From the NCBI GenBank assembly GCA_030148045.1, contig JASBUE010000046.1:1-7513 (forward strand): a stretch of 7,513 bases of DNA. Reading direction: 5' to 3'. The position numbers and the translations under genes are program-made. Shown here one piece after another: positions 1 through 5,950 of this stretch. Below the pieces are notes generated by a model that was given only the letters and a program-made list of their open reading frames with translations, was not told where the DNA came from and made no database searches. Position 1 is the stretch's first letter; each line of letters opens with the position of its first letter. This DNA comes from Candidatus Tenderia sp. Lineage in GTDB: Bacteria; Pseudomonadota; Gammaproteobacteria; Tenderiales; Tenderiaceae.

Positions 1-1614
1 GGGCGCCAACTACACCGGCATGGCACCGGCGTATTGCTCGATCAGGATGCCAATGAAACGCTCCAGCGAACCGAGGATGGCGCGATGCAACATGACCGGC
101 ACCTGGCGATTGCTGTGCTCGTCGATATAACTGGCGTCCAACCGCCCCGGCATGGAGAAATCCACCTGAATGGTGCCGCACTGCCACACCCGGCCCAGGC
201 AGTCTTTTAAAGAAAACTCGATCTTGGGTCCGTAGAAGGCCCCTTCGCCGGGTTGAAGATCCCATGCCAAGCCTTTGTCGTTCAAGGCCTTTTCCAGCGC
301 GTGCTCGGACTTGTCCCAGACCCCGTCGGAGCCCACCCGGTTCTCCGGCCGGGTGGAGAGCTTGATAATCACCTCGTTGAAACCGAAATCGGCATAGACA
401 TCAAAGAGCAGGTCGATAAAGGCCGACACCTCGGACTGGATCTGCTCCTCGGTGCAGAAGATGTGGGCGTCGTCCTGGACGAAGTTGCGCACCCGCATCA
501 ACCCGTGCAGCGTACCGGAGGGCTCGTTGCGGTGGCAGGAGCCGAACTCCGCCATGCGCAGGGGCAGATCACGGTAACTGCGCAGGCCGGTATTGAAGAT
601 CTGCACGTGGCAGGGGCAGTTCATCGGCTTGACCGCGTAGTCGCGGTTTTCCGAGTGGGTAGTAAACATCATGTCCTGGAACTTGTCCCAGTGACCCGAC
701 TTCTCCCACAGACTGCGATCCACCACCTGGGGCGTGCGCACCTCCTGATAGTCGTGCTGGCGCAGCTTTTGGCGAATGTACTGCTCCACCTCCTGGTAGA
801 TGGTCCAACCCTTGTCGTGCCAGAACACCATCCCGGGCGCCTCTTCCTGGGTATGGAACAGATCGAGCTGCTTGCCCAGCTTGCGGTGGTCGCGCTTCTC
901 GGCCTCCTCAAGGCGATTCAGATAGGCCTTGAGGTCTTTCTTGTTGGCCCAGGCGGTGCCGTAGACACGCTGCAGCATCTCGTTCTTGGCGTCGCCGCGC
1001 CAGTACGCGCCGGCCAGCTTCATCAGCTTGAAGGCCTTGATCCTGCCCGTGGAAGGCACATGAGGTCCGCGACATAAGTCTATAAAATCACCCTGTTTAT
1101 ATAGGGAAAGCTGCTCATGCACCGGGATATCCTCGATGATGCGCGCCTTGTACTCCTCGCCCATGTTGCGGAAAAACTCGATGGCCTCCTCGCGGCTCAT
1201 CACCGAGCGCTCGACCGGAATGTCCTGTTTGACCAGCTCGGCCATCTTCTTCTCGATGGCGGCCATATCCTCGGGCGTGAAACCGGGCGCGTAGGCGAAG
1301 TCGTAATAAAAGCCGTCCCCGATCACCGGACCGATGGTCACCTGCGCCTCAGGGAAGAGCTGCTGCACCGCCTGGGCCATCAGGTGGGCGCTGTAATGGC
1401 GGATGATCTCCAGCCCCTCCTCGTCGCGCTCGGTCACGATGGCCAGTTCGGCGTCGTCCTCTATTTTATACGAGGCATCCACCAAGCTGCCGTTGACCTT
1501 GCCGGCCAAAGTCGCCTTGGCCAGGCCCGGACCGATATCGGCGGCCACGTCCATCACCGTCACTGGATGATCGAAATTGCGTTTGCTCCCATCCGGCAGG
1601 GTTACGACTGGCAT
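1..1614 (-). CDS. thrS: Threonyl-tRNA synthetase, interrupted by an in-frame TAG
   Basis: ThrRS charges tRNA-Thr with threonine in the cytoplasm. The 534 residues seen before the stop cover the N-terminal TGS-like domain (about 1-62), the editing domain (His73 and His77 of HxxxH, Cys181 and His185 of CRGPH) and the class II catalytic core. In the core, Cys333, His384 and His510 match the E. coli zinc ligands, and Arg362 lies in motif 2 (FGSCHRNEPSG). The start MPVVTLPDG aligns with E. coli ThrRS and has an AGGACC ribosome site at 1621-1626. E. coli ThrRS is 642 residues; here TAG at positions 10-12 ends the frame after ...YAGAMPV. The next codons read Leu-Ala-Pro, so TAG replaces the Trp of the conserved P-x-W-L-A-P stretch that opens the anticodon-binding domain. 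That domain would be lost. The gene family is certain. Whether this is a real lesion, a recoded site or a base error is open. Confidence 0.95.
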
Positions 1615-1647
1615 CGTTGTGGTCCTATCTCTACTTTGAATTCATGT

Positions 1648-1675
1648 AAGCGCCGCAGCGCCGCGCTTGGGCGGC
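1648..1675 (-). promoter_or_regulatory. thrS leader with two mutually exclusive hairpins
   Basis: Between the thrS -10 box and the ribosome site, two GC-rich stems overlap. GCCGC pairs with GCGGC (1671-1675 with 1660-1664, 6-nt loop). AAGCGC pairs with GCGCTT (1663-1668 with 1648-1653, 9-nt loop). They share bases 1660-1668, so only one can form at a time. E. coli thrS is translationally autoregulated through a tRNA-like leader, but neither loop here carries a Thr-anticodon-like triplet, so the role is unknown. Confidence 0.3.
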
Positions 1676-1690
1676 TACCGAAGGGGCCGA

Positions 1691-1696
1691 ATTATA
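1691..1696 (-). promoter_or_regulatory. Probable thrS promoter, -10 box
   Basis: The minus strand reads a perfect TATAAT here, about 77 bp upstream of the thrS ATG. No convincing -35 hexamer lies 16-18 bp further upstream. Transcription would start near 1684 and give a leader of about 70 nt. This is inferred from motif and position only. Confidence 0.5.
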
Positions 1697-1891
1697 CATC
1701 AATCACTTAGAAGCGGGTAGCAAACCGGTATCGACAACTACAGGTGTATTAGGACCGCTGCGCCCAAAAACAGTCCCAGCGAAAGAAAAATGGCACTAAA
1801 ATAAGGCGCGAAGGCGCAGCAGAACACCACCGCCCCTTTCAAGTGCCCATTCAGCCACAAGATGGCGCAATACCCCAAAATGGCCCCATTT

Positions 1892-1919
1892 TTGCCTATT
1901 AAGGTTGGGTGGATATTTA
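1892..1919 (+). promoter_or_regulatory. Candidate glgC promoter (weak)
   Basis: TTGCCT at 1892-1897 (4 of 6 to the -35 consensus) and TATTTA at 1914-1919 (3 of 6 to the -10) are separated by 16 bp and lie 27 bp before the preferred glgC start. It is the best sigma70-like pair I see in the spacer, but the match is poor. Confidence 0.25.
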
Positions 1920-1945
1920 ACCCGCTAGATGGAAACCTTATTACA

Positions 1946-3166
1946 ATGCTCGATAAAACCCTCACCTTTATCCTGGCCGGCGGCATGGGCTCGCGCCTCG
2001 CCCCGCTGACCGCCGATCGGGCCAAGCCCGCTGTCCCCTTCGGCGGCAAGTACCGCATCATCGATTTCGCCCTGACCAACTGCCTGCATTCGGGCCTGCA
2101 CCGCATTCTAGTGTTGACCCAGTACAAATCCCACTCATTACAGAAACACCTGCGCGACGGCTGGTCGATCTTTAACCCGGAATTGGGGCAGTTCATCACC
2201 ACCGTACCGGCACAGATGCGCAAGGACAACAATTGGTACCAGGGCACCGCCGACGCCATTCATCAGAATCTCTATCTGCTGGAACGCAGCGACGCCGAGT
2301 ACGTGGTGATCCTTTCCGGCGACCACATCTACCGCATGGACTACGCCGCCATGTTGCACAGCCACCGGGACAGCGGCGCCGGAGTGACGCTGGCCTGCAT
2401 GGAAGTAACGCTAAACGAGGCCCGCAACTTCGGCGTCGTAGAAATCGATCAGGACGGCCGTATCGTGAATTTTGTCGAAAAACCGGAGCAACCCGAAGCG
2501 ACGCCGGCCAGCAGCCAACACGCCATGGCCTCCATGGGCATTTACATCTTTTCCCGGGAACTGCTGATCGAATGCCTGAACCAGGACCATGAGATTGCCG
2601 CCTCGGGCCATGACTTCGGCCACGACATCCTGCCGCGACTGATTCAATCACGACATGTCCATGCCTACCGCTTCGGCGAGAGCGAGGGACGCGTGTCACA
2701 GGACAGTTACTGGCGCGATGTGGGCGCCTTGGACAGCTATTTCGAGGCCAACATGGATTTGCTCAACCCAGTGCCCTCGCTCGATCTGTATCAAAGCGAC
2801 TGGCCCATCCGCACTTATCAACCCCAGACGCCCCCGGCGCGCACGGTGCCGGGGCGTTCCGGCACCGAGGGGGTGTTCATCAACTCCATACTGGGCGGCG
2901 GCAGTGTCATCTCCGGCGCGGCCATCTCGCACTCCGTGCTGTTTCCCGGGGTCACCGTGGGCGACGAGTCCCTGATCCAAAATTCCATCCTCTTTCACGG
3001 CGTCAGCGTGGGTGAGCATGTGCAGATTCAAAACGCCATTATCGACAAATACGTCACCGTTCCGGATGGCGAGGAGATCGGTGTCGACCTGCACAAGGAC
3101 CGCCAGCGTTTTAGTGTTTCGGAAAAGGGCGTAGTGGTGGTACCCAAGGGTTATCGCTTTTGCTAA
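1946..3166 (+). CDS. glgC: Glucose-1-phosphate adenylyltransferase (ADP-glucose pyrophosphorylase)
   Basis: GlgC makes ADP-glucose from ATP and glucose 1-phosphate, the committed step of bacterial glycogen synthesis. The 406-residue protein has an N-terminal nucleotidyltransferase domain with the glycine-rich loop ILAGGMGSRL (residues 9-18), AKPAVPFGGK, WYQGTADA (97-104, including the ATP-contacting Tyr), GDHIY with catalytic Asp126, and FVEKP with the glucose-1-phosphate Lys179. A C-terminal left-handed beta-helix of hexapeptide-like repeats (about 285-375) follows. I chose ATG 1946 because it gives the usual short N-terminus and has a GGAAA-like ribosome site. An in-frame ATG at 1862 would add 28 residues unlike the family and has no ribosome site. 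The position equal to the E. coli fructose-bisphosphate-binding Lys39 is Asp24. No other glg gene is adjacent, so it appears monocistronic. Confidence 0.95.
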   Translation: MLDKTLTFILAGGMGSRLAPLTADRAKPAVPFGGKYRIIDFALTNCLHSGLHRILVLTQYKSHSLQKHLRDGWSIFNPELGQFITTVPAQMRKDNNWYQGTADAIHQNLYLLERSDAEYVVILSGDHIYRMDYAAMLHSHRDSGAGVTLACMEVTLNEARNFGVVEIDQDGRIVNFVEKPEQPEATPASSQHAMASMGIYIFSRELLIECLNQDHEIAASGHDFGHDILPRLIQSRHVHAYRFGESEGRVSQDSYWRDVGALDSYFEANMDLLNPVPSLDLYQSDWPIRTYQPQTPPARTVPGRSGTEGVFINSILGGGSVISGAAISHSVLFPGVTVGDESLIQNSILFHGVSVGEHVQIQNAIIDKYVTVPDGEEIGVDLHKDRQRFSVSEKGVVVVPKGYRFC

Positions 3167-3175
3167 AAAGTTCAT

Positions 3176-3267
3176 AAGTTGCCCGTCCCGTCGGCTGCAT
3201 GGACGCGGCCGTCGAGCGTACAGGGATATATTTATAGCGTGTCCCGCACAGGGATGTCGGGCAACTT
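3176..3267. repeat. Inverted-repeat intergenic element
   Basis: A perfect 10-bp arm AAGTTGCCCG (3176-3185) is answered by CGGGCAACTT (3258-3267). Pairing can extend by TCCC/GGGA across a 3-nt bulge. The interior has two copies of ACAGGGAT (3220-3227 and 3248-3255). It fills the space between the convergent glgC and glycosyltransferase genes and may act as a terminator structure. On the minus strand the stem is followed after 6 nt by a CTTTTT run. From memory, peptides read out of frame across it (for example YKYIPVRSTAASMQP) recur as spurious annotations in gammaproteobacteria, so I think it is an interspersed repeat family. Other copies are not in this window. Confidence 0.6.
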
Positions 3268-3292
3268 GCGTTCGGATTGGTAACGGCCCCAA

Positions 3293-4363
3293 TCATTGAT
3301 AGGCCGGCGCCGATTCATCCTCGGCGGGAGGCTGGAACTGCAAACAGTTACGCCATAACCGCTTGGCCAGCTGTTTTTCGTCCACCGCAAAACCGGATTC
3401 AATCCACTCGACGATGGCTTTGGCCACATCGGGATAGGGGCGCGGCCCCGGACACTCTTCGCCGAGCCACTCGCGCAGCTGTTTCAGGTTGAACTCGTGC
3501 ATCACCTCACCGATTTCCAGCTCCTCGATGGCGGCCGCATTGGAGAGCTGTTCCATCTGTCCCTGCATGGGCTTGACCAGCAGTTTTTTGCCCGCCTGGA
3601 TGGCCTCGCTCAACAGCCCGAAACCGGCATTGGCGATGACACCGCCACAACCGGCCAGATCGCGCTGGAACGCCTCGCGATCGAAGGGACGCAAATGGAT
3701 ATGCCGTTCATCGCGAGGTTCGCCAACACCGCAATAAAAATAAAACTCCACGTCCTTGATGACGCGCAGGAATTCAATCACCCGCCGGCTGTTTTCGAAG
3801 GGCAGATAGACCAGGATCTTGTCTTCCTCACAATTCAGTGGATAGGCAGAAGGCTCGATAAGGGGCGGCAGAATGGCGCTGTTGAAATGATGCCAATGGA
3901 AACCGAGCATGCGTTGGGCCGGAGCGAAATACTTCAGCACCAGTTCACCGATCACAGTATGGCCGGAGGTGGGCACATTGTCGAAGCGGAACGCGTACTG
4001 ATGACCGATGCCGAGCGAGGGTTTTTTGTCCAGCTTCGCCGCCCAGGCGGTGATCGGCTCGAAGTCGGTGATCACCAGGTCATAGGCCGACAGGTCCAGC
4101 TGCCGGACATCGCGCATTAAGCGAATCAGGCTGTTGTTGAGAGTGGTGCCGAGATAGTCGATACGGCCGTCATGCCAGCAAAAGGTGAGCCCGCGCATAC
4201 AGCGGAAATCGCCAAACAGCTCCATATTGAAAAACCGATCCCGCCGCCGACCTGAAAAAAGATAATCCACCTCCAGGCTGGAGTCGGCCAGCGCCCGCGC
4301 CATCGTCCTGGCGCGTGTGATATGTCCATTACCCGTTCCCTGAACGCCGTAGAGTATCCGCAT
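3293..4363 (-). CDS. GT-B glycosyltransferase, MJ1255/TIGR00661-like
   Basis: This is a predicted cytoplasmic-face glycosyltransferase of 356 residues with the two-lobed GT-B plan. The N-terminal lobe opens with MRILYGVQGTGNGHITRA, whose GTGNGH loop (residues 9-14) and following Arg are the hallmark of the MJ1255 group. An ITDFEP motif lies near residues 98-103. The C-terminal lobe carries GGVIANAGFGLLSEA (240-254) and KPMQGQMEQ (264-272), which match the nucleotide-sugar-binding region of MurG-like enzymes. There is no signal peptide or membrane helix. The sugar donor and acceptor are not known for this group. The ATG follows the stop of the PAP2 phosphatase gene by only 6 nt (TCCAGG), so the two are probably one operon with coupled translation. 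That pairing hints at a lipid-linked acceptor. The family call is firm; the function is open. Confidence 0.85.
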   Translation of the reverse strand: MRILYGVQGTGNGHITRARTMARALADSSLEVDYLFSGRRRDRFFNMELFGDFRCMRGLTFCWHDGRIDYLGTTLNNSLIRLMRDVRQLDLSAYDLVITDFEPITAWAAKLDKKPSLGIGHQYAFRFDNVPTSGHTVIGELVLKYFAPAQRMLGFHWHHFNSAILPPLIEPSAYPLNCEEDKILVYLPFENSRRVIEFLRVIKDVEFYFYCGVGEPRDERHIHLRPFDREAFQRDLAGCGGVIANAGFGLLSEAIQAGKKLLVKPMQGQMEQLSNAAAIEELEIGEVMHEFNLKQLREWLGEECPGPRPYPDVAKAIVEWIESGFAVDEKQLAKRLWRNCLQFQPPAEDESAPAYQ

Positions 4364-4369
4364 CCTGGA

Positions 4370-4897
4370 TCAGCCCAGTATCCATAAAGCCAGTTCGGCG
4401 CTTACCAGGCCCAGGGCCATACCCGCCACAATGTCAGTGGGAAAATGAACCCCCAACAACACCCGCGAGCAACCGATCAAACAGGCGGTGCCGTAGGCGG
4501 GCAGGGCAAACGGGGGATAATAAGACGAAACCAGGGAGGCGAACAAAAAGGCCGCCGCCGTATGGCCCGAGGGAAAACTGAACTTGTCCGAGGGTTGCAA
4601 AAACGGATTGAAACCGGCGATGGCATCCGCCGGGCGGTGGCGTTTCACCGTATTCTTGCAGACCAGATAGGTCGGCAGCTCGATGGCAAAGGCCAGCAAC
4701 AGCGTCCCGGCGAACTGCGGGCCATACTGTGTTTCCAGCCACCATAGCAGTGCACCGGTGAGGGCGTAGAGATAACCGTCGCCGGCCCTGGAGATCCATC
4801 TCGACAACGTGGCTATTTCGGTATAACGCCGCCGCGACATGCACCAGCGGAAGGCGATCAAATCACATTTGGTAACCCTGTTGGCAATGGTGGGCAT
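4370..4897 (-). CDS. PAP2-family membrane phosphatase
   Basis: This 175-residue integral membrane phosphatase belongs to the PAP2 / undecaprenyl-diphosphatase (BcrC/PgpB-like) superfamily. All three catalytic motifs are present: K-x6-RP (Lys81 to Arg88-Pro89), PSGH (109-112), and SR-x5-H-x3-D (Ser144-Arg145, His151, Asp155). The acid/base His112, the nucleophile His151 and its Asp155 are intact. Hydrophobic segments near 41-55, 64-80, 112-126, 130-148 and 155-174 fit the usual bundle of membrane helices. I chose ATG 4897 because GGGGGA (4908-4913) sits 10 nt upstream. A TTG at 4933 would add 12 residues and has no ribosome site. Substrates in the family include phosphatidic acid, phosphatidylglycerol phosphate and undecaprenyl pyrophosphate; motifs alone cannot separate them. 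It leads an operon with the downstream glycosyltransferase and is preceded by a Pho-box-like site. Confidence 0.88.
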   Translation of the reverse strand: MPTIANRVTKCDLIAFRWCMSRRRYTEIATLSRWISRAGDGYLYALTGALLWWLETQYGPQFAGTLLLAFAIELPTYLVCKNTVKRHRPADAIAGFNPFLQPSDKFSFPSGHTAAAFLFASLVSSYYPPFALPAYGTACLIGCSRVLLGVHFPTDIVAGMALGLVSAELALWILG

Positions 4898-4947
4898 GAC
4901 GTTTGAGTCCCCCGTTTTGGGAACTATTGTCAAACGCCATGATTACC

Positions 4948-4981
4948 AGTAGATGAAGTTTCTATGATGGTTTTATGACAT
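4948..4981 (-). promoter_or_regulatory. Putative Pho box (PhoB site) upstream of the PAP2-glycosyltransferase operon
   Basis: On the minus strand, positions 4981-4964 read ATGTCATAAAACCATCAT. This agrees at 15 of 18 positions with the E. coli PhoB box CTGTCATAWAWCTGTMAY. A third unit (CTTCAT) follows in register, giving three TCAT cores spaced exactly 11 bp apart (TGTCAT, CATCAT, TTCATC), the spacing expected for PhoB half-sites. The site lies 50-85 bp before the PAP2 ATG. A -10 hexamer is not clear; GGTAAT at 4942-4947 is the best candidate. The motif is seen; the regulation is inferred. Confidence 0.5.
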
Positions 4982-4999
4982 CCGCCTCGCGAAAGCCAT

Positions 5000-5467
5000 T
5001 CAGGTCTGCGACTGTAAATAGTTCTGCAAACCCAGCTTGCCGATCAGGCCCAACTGCTGCTCCAGCCACAGCACATGGTCCTCTTCCGTATCCTTGAGCA
5101 GGCACTCCAAAAGCTCGCGGCTCTGATAATCACCGGCCTGTTCACAGACGGCAATAGCCTGTTTCAGCCCATCCACCACTTGCATCTCCATCTGCAGGTC
5201 GTTACGCAGCATCTGCTCCACGTCATTGCCGATGGACAAAGGGGCGCGGGCCACCATGTCCGGCGCGCCGCCCAGAAACAATATGCGGTCGATCAACTGT
5301 TTGGCGTGCTGCTGCTCGTGCTCCATCTCATGGGCCAGATGTTCATGCAGCTTGCCCAGGCCCCAATTGTCAAACATATGGGCCTGGACAAAGTATTGGT
5401 CTATTGCCGCCAGCTCATAGGCAAGCATGCCGTTGAGGCTTGCGATTACCTGCGCATCACCTTGCAT
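5000..5467 (-). CDS. bfr: Bacterioferritin, ferroxidase-type subunit
   Basis: This is a subunit of the 24-mer iron-storage cage, 155 residues (E. coli Bfr is 158). All di-iron ferroxidase ligands are present: Glu18, Glu51, His54, Glu94, and the ExxH pair Glu128/His131, which is shifted by one relative to E. coli by a one-residue insertion (KDTEEDH). The haem-ligand Met52 is replaced by Gln52, so this subunit should oxidise Fe(II) but not ligate haem by itself. Positions 68 and 81, which contact Bfd in the Pseudomonas aeruginosa complex as Leu and Glu, are Ala and Asn. The ATG is set by a strong AGGGGG ribosome site (5474-5479), 6 nt upstream. The gene starts 12 nt after the stop of the other bacterioferritin gene, so the two are certainly co-transcribed and probably form mixed cages. 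Confidence 0.95.
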   Translation of the reverse strand: MQGDAQVIASLNGMLAYELAAIDQYFVQAHMFDNWGLGKLHEHLAHEMEHEQQHAKQLIDRILFLGGAPDMVARAPLSIGNDVEQMLRNDLQMEMQVVDGLKQAIAVCEQAGDYQSRELLECLLKDTEEDHVLWLEQQLGLIGKLGLQNYLQSQT

Positions 5468-5479
5468 AACAATCCCCCT

Positions 5480-5950
5480 TCATTCTTCTACTTGGGACTG
5501 GAGATAATTTTCCAGGCCCAGTTTGTCGATTAATTCCAGCTGGGTTTCATAATGATCGAGACGTGCCTCCTGATGCCCCACTATCCGCTCCAGCAATTCG
5601 CGTGTGACAAAATCCCCCGCGGATTCGCACTGGGCGATGGCCGCCCGCAGCGCCGGCAGGGTATTCTGCTCGAGCTTGAGGTTGCAGGCCAACATCTCCC
5701 GGGGGGTCTCCCCCAGCAGCAGTTTGCCGATGTCCTGCAGGTTAGGCAGCCCCTCCAGGAACAGGATGCGCTCGACCAGGTCGTCGGCGTCCTTCATCGC
5801 CCGGATGGAGGCCTCGTAGTCGGCGTCATTGAGCCGCTTCAGGCCCCAGTTCTTGAAAATTCTGGCGTGAAGAAAATATTGATTGATGGCGCTGAGCTGA
5901 TCGTACAGCACCTGATTGAGACAGTTGTGAATCTGAGTGTCGCCTTTCAT
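5480..5950 (-). CDS. bfr: Bacterioferritin, haem-binding subunit with a degenerate ferroxidase site
   Basis: This 156-residue bacterioferritin is close to E. coli Bfr in its first half (INQYFLHAR, NWGLKRLND, RILFLEGLPNLQDIGKL). It keeps the haem-ligand Met52 but has lost five of the six ferroxidase ligands: Gln18, Ala51, Asp54, Gln127 and Arg130 replace Glu18, Glu51, His54, Glu127 and His130, and only Glu94 remains. Leu68 and Glu81, the Bfd contact positions in P. aeruginosa BfrB, are both present. The pattern matches the haem-type subunit of two-subunit bacterioferritins described in Pseudomonas putida, Neisseria and Magnetospirillum. It should carry haem and dock Bfd while its partner oxidises iron. 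A GAGGGAG ribosome site precedes the ATG. It is the middle gene of bfd-bfr-bfr, and the upstream bfd frame runs over its first 41 codons in another frame. Confidence 0.95.
   Translation of the reverse strand: MKGDTQIHNCLNQVLYDQLSAINQYFLHARIFKNWGLKRLNDADYEASIRAMKDADDLVERILFLEGLPNLQDIGKLLLGETPREMLACNLKLEQNTLPALRAAIAQCESAGDFVTRELLERIVGHQEARLDHYETQLELIDKLGLENYLQSQVEE

Larger units (their letters stand above)
1615..1945. other. Divergent thrS-glgC intergenic region (331 bp)
   Basis: This spacer holds the thrS ribosome site (1621-1626), leader hairpins (1648-1675) and -10 box (1691-1696), and a weak glgC promoter candidate (1892-1919). A minus-strand open frame crosses 1738-1900 and translates as a hydrophobic stretch, but it has no ATG and no ribosome site, so it is not called as a gene. 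No terminator or RNA gene was seen. Confidence 0.6.

Noticed and set aside
10..12. Genome-wide reassignment of TAG to an amino acid as the explanation for the thrS stop.
   Set aside because: uvrB ends with TAG (6796-6798) right after a normal C-terminal UVR domain, so TAG appears to be an ordinary stop. Local suppression remains possible.
604..627. ThrRS reads MNCPCH instead of the E. coli MNCPGH, suggesting a second damaging substitution beside the zinc ligand.
   Set aside because: I recall Cys at this position in many ThrRS of Pseudomonas and betaproteobacteria, so it is normal lineage variation.
253..1077. Long plus-strand open frame of 274 codons opposite thrS.
   Set aside because: It is antisense to well-conserved thrS codons, has low-complexity Val/Leu/His-rich translation, and has no recognisable domain.
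1862..1945. Upstream in-frame ATG for glgC at 1862.
   Set aside because: The extra 28 residues are unlike GlgC N-termini, there is no ribosome site, and the candidate promoter lies inside the stretch.
4898..4933. TTG start at 4933 for the PAP2 gene.
   Set aside because: ATG 4897 has a GGGGGA ribosome site at 10 nt, while the TTG has none.
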